In this document: piece after piece, positions 44,133 through 53,108 of the stretch | Position numbering within the stretch: the first letter of the stretch is position 1 | How the letters are laid out: every line of letters begins with the position of its first letter | DNA from: Clostridia bacterium | GTDB lineage: Bacteria > Bacillota_A > Clostridia > Oscillospirales > CAG-272 | Length of the DNA stretch: 64,000 bases | Direction of reading: 5' to 3' | NCBI GenBank assembly: GCA_017632155.1 | Contig: JAGBRZ010000200.1 | Span: forward strand, 1 to 64,000 | Translations under genes and position numbers: made by a program | The notes under the pieces: model-generated | The model's input: the letters and a program-made list of their open reading frames with translations, nothing else | What the model was told of the DNA's origin: nothing | Database searches by the model: none

Positions 44133-45515
44133 ATGAGTATAAATACGAAATACTTTGGAACAGACGGCTTCAGGGGCAAAGCAAACGTCGAGCTAACAGC
44201 TATTCACGCATTCAAGATCGGTAGGTTTCTTGGGTGGTACTATAAAAAAGAAAACCCCGAATACAGACCACGTATCGTAATTGGTAAAGATACAAGAATA
44301 TCAAGCTATATGCTTGAATATGCAGTCGCTTCAGGCATAACATCTTCGGGAGCAGACGCATATATGCTACACGTAACGACAACTCCGAGTGTGTCTTATG
44401 TTGTCAGACAAGATAATTTTGATTGCGGAATAATGATAACCGCATCGCATAATCATTTCGCTGACAATGGTATAAAAGTGCTAAATCATTTGGGCGAAAA
44501 GATGGAAGATGAAGTGATTCTTCTAATTGAAGCATATCTTGATAGCGACTTAAACAAATTGAGCGAAAAAGGATCAGATCTACCTCTTGCGACTGATGAA
44601 CGGATTGGCAAGATAGTTGACTATGTTGCAGGCAGGAACCGATACATGGGATACCTTATTTCTCTCGCCTCACATTCTTACAGAGATTTGAAAATTGGGA
44701 TTGACTGCGCAAACGGTGCAGCTTGGATGATTGCCAAGTCTGTGTTTGATGCACTTGGTGCTCAAACTTATATGATAGGCTTTAGTCCCAACGGAATTAA
44801 TATAAATAGCAACTGCGGATCGACGCACCCGGAAGCGTTAAGTAGACTTGTAACAGACAATAAGCTTGACGTTGGATTTACGTTTGACGGAGACGCAGAC
44901 CGATGCATAGCAGTTGATGAATGCGGCAACATCATTGACGGTGACAAGATTCTATATATCCTTGCTAAACGGCTAAAGCGGAAAGACATGCTTAAAGGCA
45001 ATACTGTTGTTGCAACAATTATGTCTAACCTTGCCTTGGTCAATTCGTTGAAAGACGAATCAATCGATTGTAAGTTCACTGCAGTTGGCGATAAATATGT
45101 TTATTCTGCAATGCAAGAACACGATTATCAGCTCGGCGGTGAACAGTCGGGACACATTATATTGAGAAAATACGCAACTACGGGAGATGCGTTGCTGACA
45201 GCAATTATGCTTACCGAGGAAATAAAAGACAGAAAAAGTTCAATCTCCAAACTTTGTGCCGCAGTTAGCTTATATCCTCAAATTACAAAAAACTATAAAG
45301 TTACCGATAAATCTGCCGTAACCAATGACCAGGAACTGATAAATCTTGTTAATGAAATTAATGAAAGATTAAGCGGCAACGGTAGAGTAATTCTGCGCGC
45401 GAGCGGAACAGAGAACCTTATCAGGGTAATGGCGGAATCAGCAACCGAAGAAGACTGCAATTCATTAATTAATGAAATCGAGAACAAGATGAAGGAAAGG
45501 GATTATTTATTATGA
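44133..45515 (+). CDS. glmM: Phosphoglucosamine mutase-type phosphohexomutase
   Basis: Alpha-D-phosphohexomutase of 460 residues. The N-terminal KYFGTDGFRGKANVELT, the phosphoserine loop MITASHNHFADNGIK (about 97-111), the metal-binding FTFDGDADRCIAVDE (about 248-262), the sugar-binding LGGEQSGHI (about 337-345) and the phosphate-binding RASGTENLIRVMAE are all as in GlmM, which makes glucosamine-1-phosphate for UDP-GlcNAc. The ATG at 44133 has GGAGG upstream. The neighbouring acyltransferase supports a UDP-GlcNAc role. Other phosphomutase activity cannot be excluded. Confidence 0.9.
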   Translation: MSINTKYFGTDGFRGKANVELTAIHAFKIGRFLGWYYKKENPEYRPRIVIGKDTRISSYMLEYAVASGITSSGADAYMLHVTTTPSVSYVVRQDNFDCGIMITASHNHFADNGIKVLNHLGEKMEDEVILLIEAYLDSDLNKLSEKGSDLPLATDERIGKIVDYVAGRNRYMGYLISLASHSYRDLKIGIDCANGAAWMIAKSVFDALGAQTYMIGFSPNGININSNCGSTHPEALSRLVTDNKLDVGFTFDGDADRCIAVDECGNIIDGDKILYILAKRLKRKDMLKGNTVVATIMSNLALVNSLKDESIDCKFTAVGDKYVYSAMQEHDYQLGGEQSGHIILRKYATTGDALLTAIMLTEEIKDRKSSISKLCAAVSLYPQITKNYKVTDKSAVTNDQELINLVNEINERLSGNGRVILRASGTENLIRVMAESATEEDCNSLINEIENKMKERDYLL

Positions 45516-46180
45516 AATCGACAGAACTAACCACAAGTAAACTATTTTGCAATATTCCTGATTACATGCAAACCCTATTCTCTGACACAGAGTATCCATG
45601 GGAAGCATTAGATCGCATCGGCGAATATATTGCTTCAATATATGATGATATGATTACTCGCGGATATAGAGAAATCAAACCCGGTGTGCTTGTTGGAAAA
45701 GGAACTGTTATTGCAGAATCTGCATATATAGAAGCTCCCGCAATAATCGGTCCTAATTGTGAGATACGCCATTGCGCGTTCATAAGAGGAAACGTGATAA
45801 CAGGAGAGGGCTGTGTTATAGGTAATTCAACCGAAGTAAAGAATTCTATTCTGTTTAATAACGTGCAAGTTCCACACTTCAATTACGTTGGAGACTCAAT
45901 TCTCGGCAACAGATCACATTTGGGCGCAGGAGCGGTCTGTTCGAATGTAAGACAAGATAAGAGCAATATTACAATCAAAACAGAACCGCCTATTACAACT
46001 AACAGACGCAAACTTGGTGCAATAATATGCGATGATGTTGAAATTGGGTGCGGGGCGGTAATTAATCCGGGAAGTATTATTTGTAATTCATCAAGAGTAT
46101 ATCCTCTCACCTCTGTCAGAGGCGTTATTAATGCAAATCGCATAGCAAAATCTTCTGATAAGATTGTCCCTATAAAGTAA
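45512..46180 (+). CDS. Left-handed beta-helix acyltransferase, GlmU C-terminal-like
   Basis: A 222-residue hexapeptide-repeat protein. After about 50 helical residues, left-handed beta-helix turns run through IKPGVLVGKGTVIAESAYIE to the end. The stretch STEVKNSILFNNVQVPHFNY (about 110-129), with VGDSILG and HLGAGAVCSN, parallels the GlmU acetyltransferase active site, including the His of NH-x-x-Y (here PHFNY). No uridylyltransferase domain is attached. The first four bases overlap the GlmM-type gene, which suggests that it acetylates glucosamine-1-phosphate made by that enzyme. This is inference. Confidence 0.78.
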   Translation: MKSTELTTSKLFCNIPDYMQTLFSDTEYPWEALDRIGEYIASIYDDMITRGYREIKPGVLVGKGTVIAESAYIEAPAIIGPNCEIRHCAFIRGNVITGEGCVIGNSTEVKNSILFNNVQVPHFNYVGDSILGNRSHLGAGAVCSNVRQDKSNITIKTEPPITTNRRKLGAIICDDVEIGCGAVINPGSIICNSSRVYPLTSVRGVINANRIAKSSDKIVPIK

Positions 46181-46207
46181 TAAAAGCTGCCATTCGGCAG
46201 CTTTTAT
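46181..46207. terminator. Bidirectional terminator after the acyltransferase
   Basis: An 11-bp stem (46181-46191 with 46196-46206) and loop ATTC lie between convergent stops, with A- and T-runs on the sides. Confidence 0.88.
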
Positions 46208-47140
46208 TTATAGATATTTCTTCAAGAAATTCAAATAGTTTTGAGATGTAAACTTTTCAATAATATCATCGGAATAACCTCGAATGATCATAGCATCAAC
46301 AAACTGATCGTGAATAGAGCGATCCTCCGTAATAGGAGAGGGATACATTCCGCTGGTGCCATCCACGTCACCGCCGAAACCAATATTATCCGAACCAAAT
46401 TTATCGATACAATAATCCAAGTGATCGAAAAATCCGTCTACTGTCTGCTGATCTTTCTCAACACCGATAAACTCCGGATACATATTCAAACCGATCATAC
46501 CGTCGTGCTCGACAATAAAACGCGCCATACTGTCGGTAAGATTTCTGCTGTGCGGGCACAAGGTTCTGAAATTAGAATGTGATGCTATAAGAGGCTTTTT
46601 AGAAAGCTCCGCAAGATCCCAGAAGCTCTTATCGGAAAGATGAGAAGCATCAAAGATTATACCGAGCTCATTACCTTCGGCAACAATCTCTCTGCCGAGA
46701 TCTGTAAGTCCTGTGTCTTCTTCATCGGCACTTATTCTGTTGCTTTTTGCAAGTTCATTGGAAAGCCAGGCAAGACCGAAAACTCGAACTCCCGCGTGAT
46801 AAAAATCACGCAACACTTCCTTTGAACCCTTTATAGCAGAGCCACCTTCTACAGCCAATAGTGCAGCGTGTTTCTTTTCAGAAAACGCACGCTCAATGTC
46901 CTTATAAGTACGAACTTGAACAACTTTGTCAGCTTCTTTCTGCATTGAAATTGCAAAATGTCCTATGTATCTTACCGCCCTCTTATAGGCTTCCTCGAGA
47001 TCGCCGTCGCGAGCCATACAAAACATAGCAACAAATTGCAATTGATTATACATACTACTGAAATTATGCGGATTTACAAGAGGGAACTTCCCCCTATCGA
47101 CGAGCTGAATGCTGTCGCAATGAGAATCTACAATATACAT
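46208..47140 (-). CDS. Membrane dipeptidase-family (M19) peptidase
   Basis: Zinc dipeptidase of 310 residues. The first zinc site is the HCD of YIVDSHCDSIQ (residues 2-12), the bridging Glu lies in LLAVEGGSAI (about 110-119), and later ligands are in DASHLSDKSF (about 168-177) and LIASHSNFR (about 189-197). The ATG at 47140 begins the conserved metal motif but has no clear ribosome-binding site; it lies seven bases after the hisS stop, so coupling is likely. Members cleave dipeptides, including D-amino-acid-containing ones. It ends the murT-gatD-hisS unit. Confidence 0.9.
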   Translation of the reverse strand: MYIVDSHCDSIQLVDRGKFPLVNPHNFSSMYNQLQFVAMFCMARDGDLEEAYKRAVRYIGHFAISMQKEADKVVQVRTYKDIERAFSEKKHAALLAVEGGSAIKGSKEVLRDFYHAGVRVFGLAWLSNELAKSNRISADEEDTGLTDLGREIVAEGNELGIIFDASHLSDKSFWDLAELSKKPLIASHSNFRTLCPHSRNLTDSMARFIVEHDGMIGLNMYPEFIGVEKDQQTVDGFFDHLDYCIDKFGSDNIGFGGDVDGTSGMYPSPITEDRSIHDQFVDAMIIRGYSDDIIEKFTSQNYLNFLKKYL

Positions 47141-47147
47141 ATCTAAA

Positions 47148-48374
47148 TCAATACTCGACGAATTCGGTATAGCCTTCCTCGGCAAGCTTTGTCTTCTGGA
47201 AATATACGTTTTTCATCTTAGCAGTTACCAATACTCTTGCGCCCTCAGAACGAAGTGCAGCAGCATCGGAATACATCTTGAGCATATCTTCCTCGCTCAT
47301 ATTCTTTGAAGCCAGGAAAGCAACGGAGCGGCTTGCAGAAGGAGGAACAAATCCGGAATCGGAAAGTGCGGAAACTATTCTCTCAAAACCAAGCGAGAAT
47401 CCGCAAGCAGGTACTTTCTGTCCCATAAACTTACCGAGCATTTCGTCGTATCTTCCGCCACCGCCAACGGAATATCCGTAACCGTCCATGCGAATCTCAA
47501 AAATTGTACCGGTATAATATGACATACCGCGGACGAGAGTGGGGTCAAAAGCAAGCTTGCAACCGCCAACGGTTGCGGCAGAAGCACATCTCATAATCGT
47601 AGAAAGATCATTTGCGATCTTTGCGCCTGCATCCCCAAGGCTTGAAGCAAAATCCTCAACAGTGACAGTATCACATCCGTCATAAAGAGCAATATACTTG
47701 GAAACGCAAGCTTCATCATATCCCTCGGCAAGAAGCTCGTTCTTGACACCTTCAAGTCCGATCTTATCCATCTTATCAAGGATAATAAACACCTTATCGT
47801 GCTCTTCGGGAGCAAATCCGCATGCCTCTGCGCAAAGCTTGAGCATACGTCTGTCGTTGATTCTAATAGTAAAATTATCAAATCCAAGTTTACGGAGAAC
47901 GCCTGCTGTAGAAGAAATCAGAGTAATCTCGGCTGTCTGAGTTGCGTCACCGAGAATATCAATATCACACTGTGTGAACTGACGGTATCTTCCCTTTTGG
48001 GGACGGTCAGCACGCCATACGTTGCCTATCTGCATAGCAAGGAATGGAGAAGGAAGCTTTGCGGAATTATTTGCATAGTAGCGGGAAAGCGGAACGGTAA
48101 GATCATAGCGAAGACCGCTGTCGCAGAGCTCATCTTCGGAGGAAGCGTTTGCAAGCTTCTCTCCTCTCTTCATAATCTTAAAGATTAGCTTCTCATTTTC
48201 TCCACCGTTTTTACCGGTGAGGTTTTCAATATGCTCAACAGCGGGCGTTTCTATCATACAAAAGCCGTCTGCGGTATACGAGCTTACAATGACACTCTTA
48301 ACGTATTCACGCAGAGCGACTTCAGCGGGAAGATAATCGTTCATTCCCTTGGTGGGTGTTTTAATCAATTTCAT
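47148..48374 (-). CDS. hisS: Histidyl-tRNA synthetase
   Basis: Class II aminoacyl-tRNA synthetase, 408 residues. It has KGMNDYLPAE at the N-terminus, motif 2 VWRADRPQKGRYRQFTQCD (about 119-137), the histidine-specific LVRGMSYYTGTIFE (about 269-282), motif 3 GFSLGFERIVSAL (about 322-334) and a C-terminal anticodon-binding domain. It follows the GatD-like gene by 15 bases. No T-box leader is visible, consistent with its internal position in the operon. Confidence 0.96.
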   Translation of the reverse strand: MKLIKTPTKGMNDYLPAEVALREYVKSVIVSSYTADGFCMIETPAVEHIENLTGKNGGENEKLIFKIMKRGEKLANASSEDELCDSGLRYDLTVPLSRYYANNSAKLPSPFLAMQIGNVWRADRPQKGRYRQFTQCDIDILGDATQTAEITLISSTAGVLRKLGFDNFTIRINDRRMLKLCAEACGFAPEEHDKVFIILDKMDKIGLEGVKNELLAEGYDEACVSKYIALYDGCDTVTVEDFASSLGDAGAKIANDLSTIMRCASAATVGGCKLAFDPTLVRGMSYYTGTIFEIRMDGYGYSVGGGGRYDEMLGKFMGQKVPACGFSLGFERIVSALSDSGFVPPSASRSVAFLASKNMSEEDMLKMYSDAAALRSEGARVLVTAKMKNVYFQKTKLAEEGYTEFVEY

Positions 48375-48389
48375 AATATATTACCTCTT

Positions 48390-49100
48390 TTATTCGAATT
48401 TAATTTTAGGGTCGGAGAATTCTTTTATGCGTTGATTATACGCATCCATCGCTTCCGCTTTAAAAGCAGCGGTTGCTTTTTCTCCGGTAAGTGAGATCAA
48501 ATACTCGCAAAACTCGGGATTTAGCGGAAGAATTGGGCCAAGGATTTGAGTAGCAAAGAAATTGTGTTCTTTGTATCCTTCAAATTTAGAATCTCTATTG
48601 ATTCCGATACCTCTGTCAACATTTACAAAATGATTATCGCTATTCTGTCCGTAAAGCATAGAAAATTGTGACTTAAAGCCTGTCAGAGTCATACCGTTGA
48701 AGTTACCTAGAACTTTTCCGTTATATCTGTCAAACCAGTTGATCTTCGCATCAAAGGGAACAATACCGAGACCAGAGATCTTTGTTTCAAGCGTTACGTT
48801 TTCAATAGTGTTGCAAAACACCTCACAAGCACTGCCTGTTACGAGAAAGACCACGTCATCATTTATAAGTTCGACAAGTCTTTCCTTATAAGGCTTCAGC
48901 TTTTCAACGACCGATGCATGCATATTGTCACTCATAGAGCCGATAAGAATAATATCGGGTCGGTTGCTTGCAAAGAACGGAACGGAGTCAAGAGATGTAT
49001 GAATGAGTTCCGCCCCGGGCATCGTTTGAGAAAGATAAACCGCGTTTTGAGGATCTCCGTAAAGATTGCATATTTCATCAAAAAGGACTTCAATAATCAT
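48390..49100 (-). CDS. GatD-like subunit lacking the expected catalytic Cys and His
   Basis: A 236-residue class I glutamine-amidotransferase-like protein paired with MurT (four-base overlap). In Staphylococcus GatD the nucleophile lies in TICGGYQ and the catalytic His in YLHGPILPKN. The corresponding stretches here read LVTGSACE (about 87-94), followed by SGLGIVPFDA, and QILGPILPLN (about 185-194): Thr replaces Cys and Leu replaces His, while the Arg of RLTGDI is kept (RYNGKV). A cysteine lies three residues after the Thr but not at the nucleophile elbow. The fold and the MurT partner argue for a lipid II-modifying complex, but glutamine hydrolysis looks impossible by the known mechanism. 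Confidence 0.8.
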   Translation of the reverse strand: MIIEVLFDEICNLYGDPQNAVYLSQTMPGAELIHTSLDSVPFFASNRPDIILIGSMSDNMHASVVEKLKPYKERLVELINDDVVFLVTGSACEVFCNTIENVTLETKISGLGIVPFDAKINWFDRYNGKVLGNFNGMTLTGFKSQFSMLYGQNSDNHFVNVDRGIGINRDSKFEGYKEHNFFATQILGPILPLNPEFCEYLISLTGEKATAAFKAEAMDAYNQRIKEFSDPKIKFE

Positions 49101-50470
49101 TTACTCGCGCCTCCTTTACGGATAAGTTCATTCTTTGCGTAATTAGCTTCTGAAAGCAGGTAAGGATCATACAGAACGAATACATCATTGTACTTATCAG
49201 TATCGACCAGATGAACACCGCCGCAGAATGCATTATCCGTCTTAATCTTTGCGGGATCAACTCCGGCGATCATTGCACGAAGCTTCTGATCCTTGCAGCG
49301 CGGTCCGGAGAAAATTATCTCTCCGATGCTTGGATCGGTAAGAGCACTGTAATCGCAGTCATATATCCAACAAACACTTTCCGAATTGCCGTTGTTATCC
49401 GACTTATCATCTACCATAATCAGCAATGATTTCTGCTTTGCGGGACATTTCGCAATGTAACTGTACGCTCTTGCACAGGCGATTGGGTTCTGTCCTTTTG
49501 CAAGCTGCATTGTTATATTGAGCTTGCCGGCAACAAGCGAATCGTATCTTGACTTGACGATCTTCTGCTTCATAAAAGCATCGGCAATCTTATCAAAAGG
49601 CAAACCGAATTCGTGAAGAAGAGCTATGGCGCCACAACAGTTGTATACGTTTACGATGTTGTCGTTTACAAGATTGAATTCATAATTCTCACCTTTATGG
49701 CGTACTATGAATCTGTTATTTTCGTAATCAATATCGGTTACCGTGTAATCGCTCTCGGGTGAAGCATAATCGCATCCCGTGCACTTGAAGCGACCAATAT
49801 GATTAAATCTGATATATTCCTGTTCGAGCTTGTTGCCGCAGATAGGACAATAGTAAATGTCACGCGGAGCATTCTCATTCCAAGTGCCGGGCTTGTTCGC
49901 TTCCAATCCGAAGTAAATTCTGTTTTCGTTACCCTCAGCAACCGAACAGCAAATCAAATCATCAGCGTTCAAAATTACTTTGGTATTGGGCGAGAGCGCT
50001 TTGTTGATAATATAAACAATAAAATCTGTGTGAGCATTTCTTTTTAGAGAATCGCGCATTATATTGTTGCATACCAAATAATCGGGAGATATATATGAAT
50101 ATACCTTAATCGAGCTTCTTTCATCAACTTCAAGAACTGCGATTTCATTCTTAGGATTTCCAAACAAGTCCGAATCAGCGAGAAGAGCCGTTGCAATGCC
50201 GGCTTGTACATTCGATCCCGCACTATTATTTGTAACCTTGTATCCGCAGTCACGCAAAACGTCGGCAAGAAGGTTACTTGTAGTAGTTTTTCCGTTGGTT
50301 CCCGTAACGCAAATAACCGTCTTGGGCATTTTTAACGAGCCGAGAAAATCGGGAAATATTTTCAAAGCCACATAGCCGGGTGTATACGACGCTGTACGCT
50401 TTAAAAGCTTTAGCAAAAGAAGTGCGCATTTTGCCGCAAGCATAGCAATTAGAAATCTTATTTTTTTCAA
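49097..50470 (-). CDS. murT: Mur ligase-like subunit MurT
   Basis: Mur ligase homologue of 457 residues that, with GatD, normally amidates the glutamate of lipid II. It has the P-loop CVTGTNGKTTTSNLLADVL (about 53-71), LEVDERSSIKV (about 110-120), NADDLICC, a MurT-specific four-Cys ribbon (CPIC and CTGC, about 204-228) and WIYDCDYS (about 378-385). The Asp that in S. aureus MurT completes the amidotransferase triad appears as Ser here (SVCWIYD against DVSWIWD). The TTG at 50470 has AGGA upstream and lies downstream of the promoter. The frame is open to a GTG at 50554, but that lies upstream of the promoter. Confidence 0.88.
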   Translation of the reverse strand: MKKIRFLIAMLAAKCALLLLKLLKRTASYTPGYVALKIFPDFLGSLKMPKTVICVTGTNGKTTTSNLLADVLRDCGYKVTNNSAGSNVQAGIATALLADSDLFGNPKNEIAVLEVDERSSIKVYSYISPDYLVCNNIMRDSLKRNAHTDFIVYIINKALSPNTKVILNADDLICCSVAEGNENRIYFGLEANKPGTWNENAPRDIYYCPICGNKLEQEYIRFNHIGRFKCTGCDYASPESDYTVTDIDYENNRFIVRHKGENYEFNLVNDNIVNVYNCCGAIALLHEFGLPFDKIADAFMKQKIVKSRYDSLVAGKLNITMQLAKGQNPIACARAYSYIAKCPAKQKSLLIMVDDKSDNNGNSESVCWIYDCDYSALTDPSIGEIIFSGPRCKDQKLRAMIAGVDPAKIKTDNAFCGGVHLVDTDKYNDVFVLYDPYLLSEANYAKNELIRKGGASK

Positions 50471-50507
50471 AATTAAATCCTGCCTAAATATTATAATACA
50501 ACATAAT

Positions 50508-50536
50508 ATAATACTACAAAAACATAAAATTGTCAA
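50508..50536 (-). promoter_or_regulatory. Sigma-A promoter for murT-gatD-hisS-dipeptidase
   Basis: On the - strand, TTGACA (50536-50531), 17-bp spacer, TATTAT (50513-50508). It fixes the murT start at the TTG of 50470. Confidence 0.72.
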
Positions 50537-50647
50537 GACAATTTTTTGAATCACAACGGCATTTTTGTCATAAAAAAGAAAAACGATTCATTTTCTTGCT
50601 AAAAAGTCAAATTCGGGCGATATTTTATAGATATTGATGAAATTGAC

Positions 50648-50676
50648 TTGACAAACAGCAACAAATGTTGTATAAT
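50648..50676 (+). promoter_or_regulatory. Consensus sigma-A promoter for the CNNM/CorC pair
   Basis: Perfect TTGACA (50648-50653), 17-bp spacer, perfect TATAAT (50671-50676). Confidence 0.85.
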
Positions 50677-50720
50677 ATTCAAATATAAATAAAAAAGAAA
50701 AGGAGAAACATTTTATTTCT

Positions 50721-51755
50721 ATGGAAGGCGACAGTTTATTGTTGATCGGCTTATTTGTACTTTGCATTATCTTCAGTGCTTACTTTTCTGCTTCGGAGAG
50801 CGGCTTTGCGCGAATGAACAAGATTCGTATAAAGAACCGCGCAGACGACGGCGATAAGAAAGCCAAGAACGCAATGTACATCTCAAACAATCACGATAAA
50901 GCACTCACCGCAATTTTGATCGGTAACAATATCGTAAATATCGGTGCGGCTTCTATCGGCACTTTGCTTATGACAAAATGGCTGACCGACATTGACCCAG
51001 ACACCATTACCGTTCTCACAACCGCAGTCACAACCATAATAGTATTCATTTTCGGTGAGATGATTCCTAAAACTTTCGCAAACGATAAGCCCGATACGAT
51101 GGCTCTTTTCAGCGGATCTATACTCCGTGCGATTATGACAATTTTAAAGCCATTCGTATTGCTTTTCAACCTTATCTCTACTGCTGCATCAAAGCTCTTT
51201 AAGGGTGAGGATGTTCCCTCAATTTCTGAAGAAGACCTCATTGAGATCATTGAAAAAGCAGAAGAACAAGGTGTCGTTGACGAAGAACAATCAGACCTTC
51301 TCCTCTCTGTTCTTGATTTTCAGGATAAGACAGCAGCGGACGTTATGACCCCCAGAGATAAGATCGATTCTGTCGACATCAATATGTCAGCAAAAGAGAT
51401 CATCCATATTCTCAAGAACACTTCTTTTTCACGTATGCCCGTAACCAACGGTAGCATTGACCACATAATCGGTATAATGTCAACCCGCACTTTCCTCAAG
51501 GAATATATGGCGAATAAGAATTTTGATATTCGCTCAACCTTGAGCAAACCTCATTACGTAAGAACCAGCGATGAGATCCACGATCTTCTCGACAATATGC
51601 GTAATCACAAAAAATACATAGCGATCGTTCGCGATTCCTCTAATATAGTCCAGGGACTTGTAACCATAGAAGACTTCCTTGAAGAGCTTGTTGGTGAGAT
51701 TTGGGATGAGGGCGACACTCAAGCCAAAGAAGAATATTCGGAGGTGACAAAATGA
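50721..51755 (+). CDS. CNNM/hemolysin-C family transporter, short form
   Basis: Membrane protein of 344 residues. The DUF21 (CNNM) domain has three to four membrane segments with AYFSASESGFARMNKIRIK (about 15-33), ILIGNNIVNIGAAS (about 66-79) and FGEMIPKTFA (about 110-119). It is followed by a CBS pair (VMTPRDKIDSVDI, about 208-220; VTIEDFLEELVGEIWDE, about 317-333). It stops after the CBS pair and lacks the CorC_HlyC domain present in the next gene. Members are linked to divalent cation (Mg, Co) transport. AGGAG is 15 bases before the ATG, a long spacing. It overlaps the next gene by four bases. Confidence 0.9.
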   Translation: MEGDSLLLIGLFVLCIIFSAYFSASESGFARMNKIRIKNRADDGDKKAKNAMYISNNHDKALTAILIGNNIVNIGAASIGTLLMTKWLTDIDPDTITVLTTAVTTIIVFIFGEMIPKTFANDKPDTMALFSGSILRAIMTILKPFVLLFNLISTAASKLFKGEDVPSISEEDLIEIIEKAEEQGVVDEEQSDLLLSVLDFQDKTAADVMTPRDKIDSVDINMSAKEIIHILKNTSFSRMPVTNGSIDHIIGIMSTRTFLKEYMANKNFDIRSTLSKPHYVRTSDEIHDLLDNMRNHKKYIAIVRDSSNIVQGLVTIEDFLEELVGEIWDEGDTQAKEEYSEVTK

Positions 51756-53068
51756 TCGCGTTATATATAGTTATTATTTTCATAATGATCGTTTTATCCG
51801 CATGCTTTTCAGGTACTGAAGCAGCATATAACTCGGTTAACAATATGCACCTTCGCAGAGAAGCCGAAGAAGGCCGATCGTCCTCTGCTAAGCTAGCATA
51901 TAAGATCAGCCAGAATTTTGCCGATGCACTGTGTACTATCCTTATCGGTAACAACCTTGTAAATATCGCAGCATCGGCATGTGCAACAGTAATTTTCATT
52001 GATCTTTTTATCAATGTTTTGAACATGGATAAATCGTCTGGCGAAGCTTTGGCATCAGTAGTTTCTACTGCGGTACTGACAATCATCGTCTTGATTTTTG
52101 GTGAGATCGTACCTAAAATACTCGCAAAACAACACGCAACACGTCTATGCAAGATAACAGCGTGGCCTCTTCAAATCCTAACTTATATTCTTTTCCCGAT
52201 AGTATTTATCGTTATGCTCTTGATGAATCTGTTTCGTAGAGCGTGGGGTAAGGAAGCAGAAGACGAGCCCGAAATAACCGAAGACGAACTTTCCTCAATT
52301 ATTGACACCGTTGAAAAAGAGGGAGTCATAGACGAAGATCAGAGCGATCTGCTGCAATCCTCTCTTGAATTCTCTGACACAACGGTTGAAGAGATTATGA
52401 CCCCCCGAACAGATCTTGTATCACTCGATCTCGATGACGACGATGATGAAATTTACAAAGTAATCACGGAATCAACATACTCAAGACTTCCCGTATACCG
52501 AGATAGCATTGACGATATAATAGGTATTTTACACCTAAACCTTTACTATAAGGAAGCAGTCGATAATCAAAAAGTTGACATTGAGTCTATGCTTCTCGAT
52601 ACTTGCTATATGCACAAAACCCTCAAGCTCCCGGCAGCGCTCAAGATGCTTCGCGAAAAGCAGGTACATATGGCGATTGTAATCGACGAATTCGGCGGAA
52701 CCCTTGGCGTTGTAACTATCGAAGACATTCTTGAAGAAATAGTTGGCGACATTTGGGATGAATCGGATGTTATCGTTTCCGAAATGGTTGAAAAGGAGCC
52801 CAACGTATATGAGATCCTTGGCGAAATGAGCATAGGAGACCTCTTCTACGAGCTTGATTTCCACCCCAAGGATTTTGAGTGTGAATATTCAACCGTCGGC
52901 GGTTGGGCAATTCAAAGCCTTGAAGCCGAGCCTCACGTCGGTGATAAGTTCGCTTATGAATTTCTTGAAATAGAAGTTACAGAAATGGAAGACGACATTC
53001 TTGTAACAAAACTCAAGGTCACAGTTGGTGAAAGACCGACTGACGAAGACGAAGAGTCCGATGAATAA
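51752..53068 (+). CDS. CNNM/hemolysin-C family transporter with CorC_HlyC domain
   Basis: Paralogue of the preceding gene, 438 residues. It has the DUF21 domain (CFSGTEAAYNSVNNMHLRR, about 14-32; TILIGNNLVNIAASA, about 62-76; FGEIVPKILAKQHA, about 116-129), the CBS pair (MTPRTDLVSLDLD, about 217-229; VTIEDILEEIVGDIWDE, about 322-338), and the C-terminal CorC_HlyC domain (about 350-430, with STVGGWAIQSL). The four-base ATGA overlap suggests coupled synthesis and possibly a heteromeric complex. The loop before the second CBS segment is rich in Asp (DDDDDE). A strong terminator follows. Confidence 0.93.
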   Translation: MIALYIVIIFIMIVLSACFSGTEAAYNSVNNMHLRREAEEGRSSSAKLAYKISQNFADALCTILIGNNLVNIAASACATVIFIDLFINVLNMDKSSGEALASVVSTAVLTIIVLIFGEIVPKILAKQHATRLCKITAWPLQILTYILFPIVFIVMLLMNLFRRAWGKEAEDEPEITEDELSSIIDTVEKEGVIDEDQSDLLQSSLEFSDTTVEEIMTPRTDLVSLDLDDDDDEIYKVITESTYSRLPVYRDSIDDIIGILHLNLYYKEAVDNQKVDIESMLLDTCYMHKTLKLPAALKMLREKQVHMAIVIDEFGGTLGVVTIEDILEEIVGDIWDESDVIVSEMVEKEPNVYEILGEMSIGDLFYELDFHPKDFECEYSTVGGWAIQSLEAEPHVGDKFAYEFLEIEVTEMEDDILVTKLKVTVGERPTDEDEESDE

Positions 53069-53108
53069 AATAATAACTCCGCACCGTTTGGTGCGGAGTT
53101 ATTATTTT
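53067..53108. terminator. Terminator after the CNNM pair
   Basis: A 19-bp perfect stem (53067-53085 with 53090-53108) and loop GTTT. It overlaps the last codons of the convergent gene that ends at 53102. Confidence 0.9.

Noticed and set aside
50471..50554. N-terminal extension of murT to a GTG at 50554
   Set aside because: The extension crosses a TTGACA-17-TATTAT promoter and has no ribosome-binding site. The TTG at 50470 has one.
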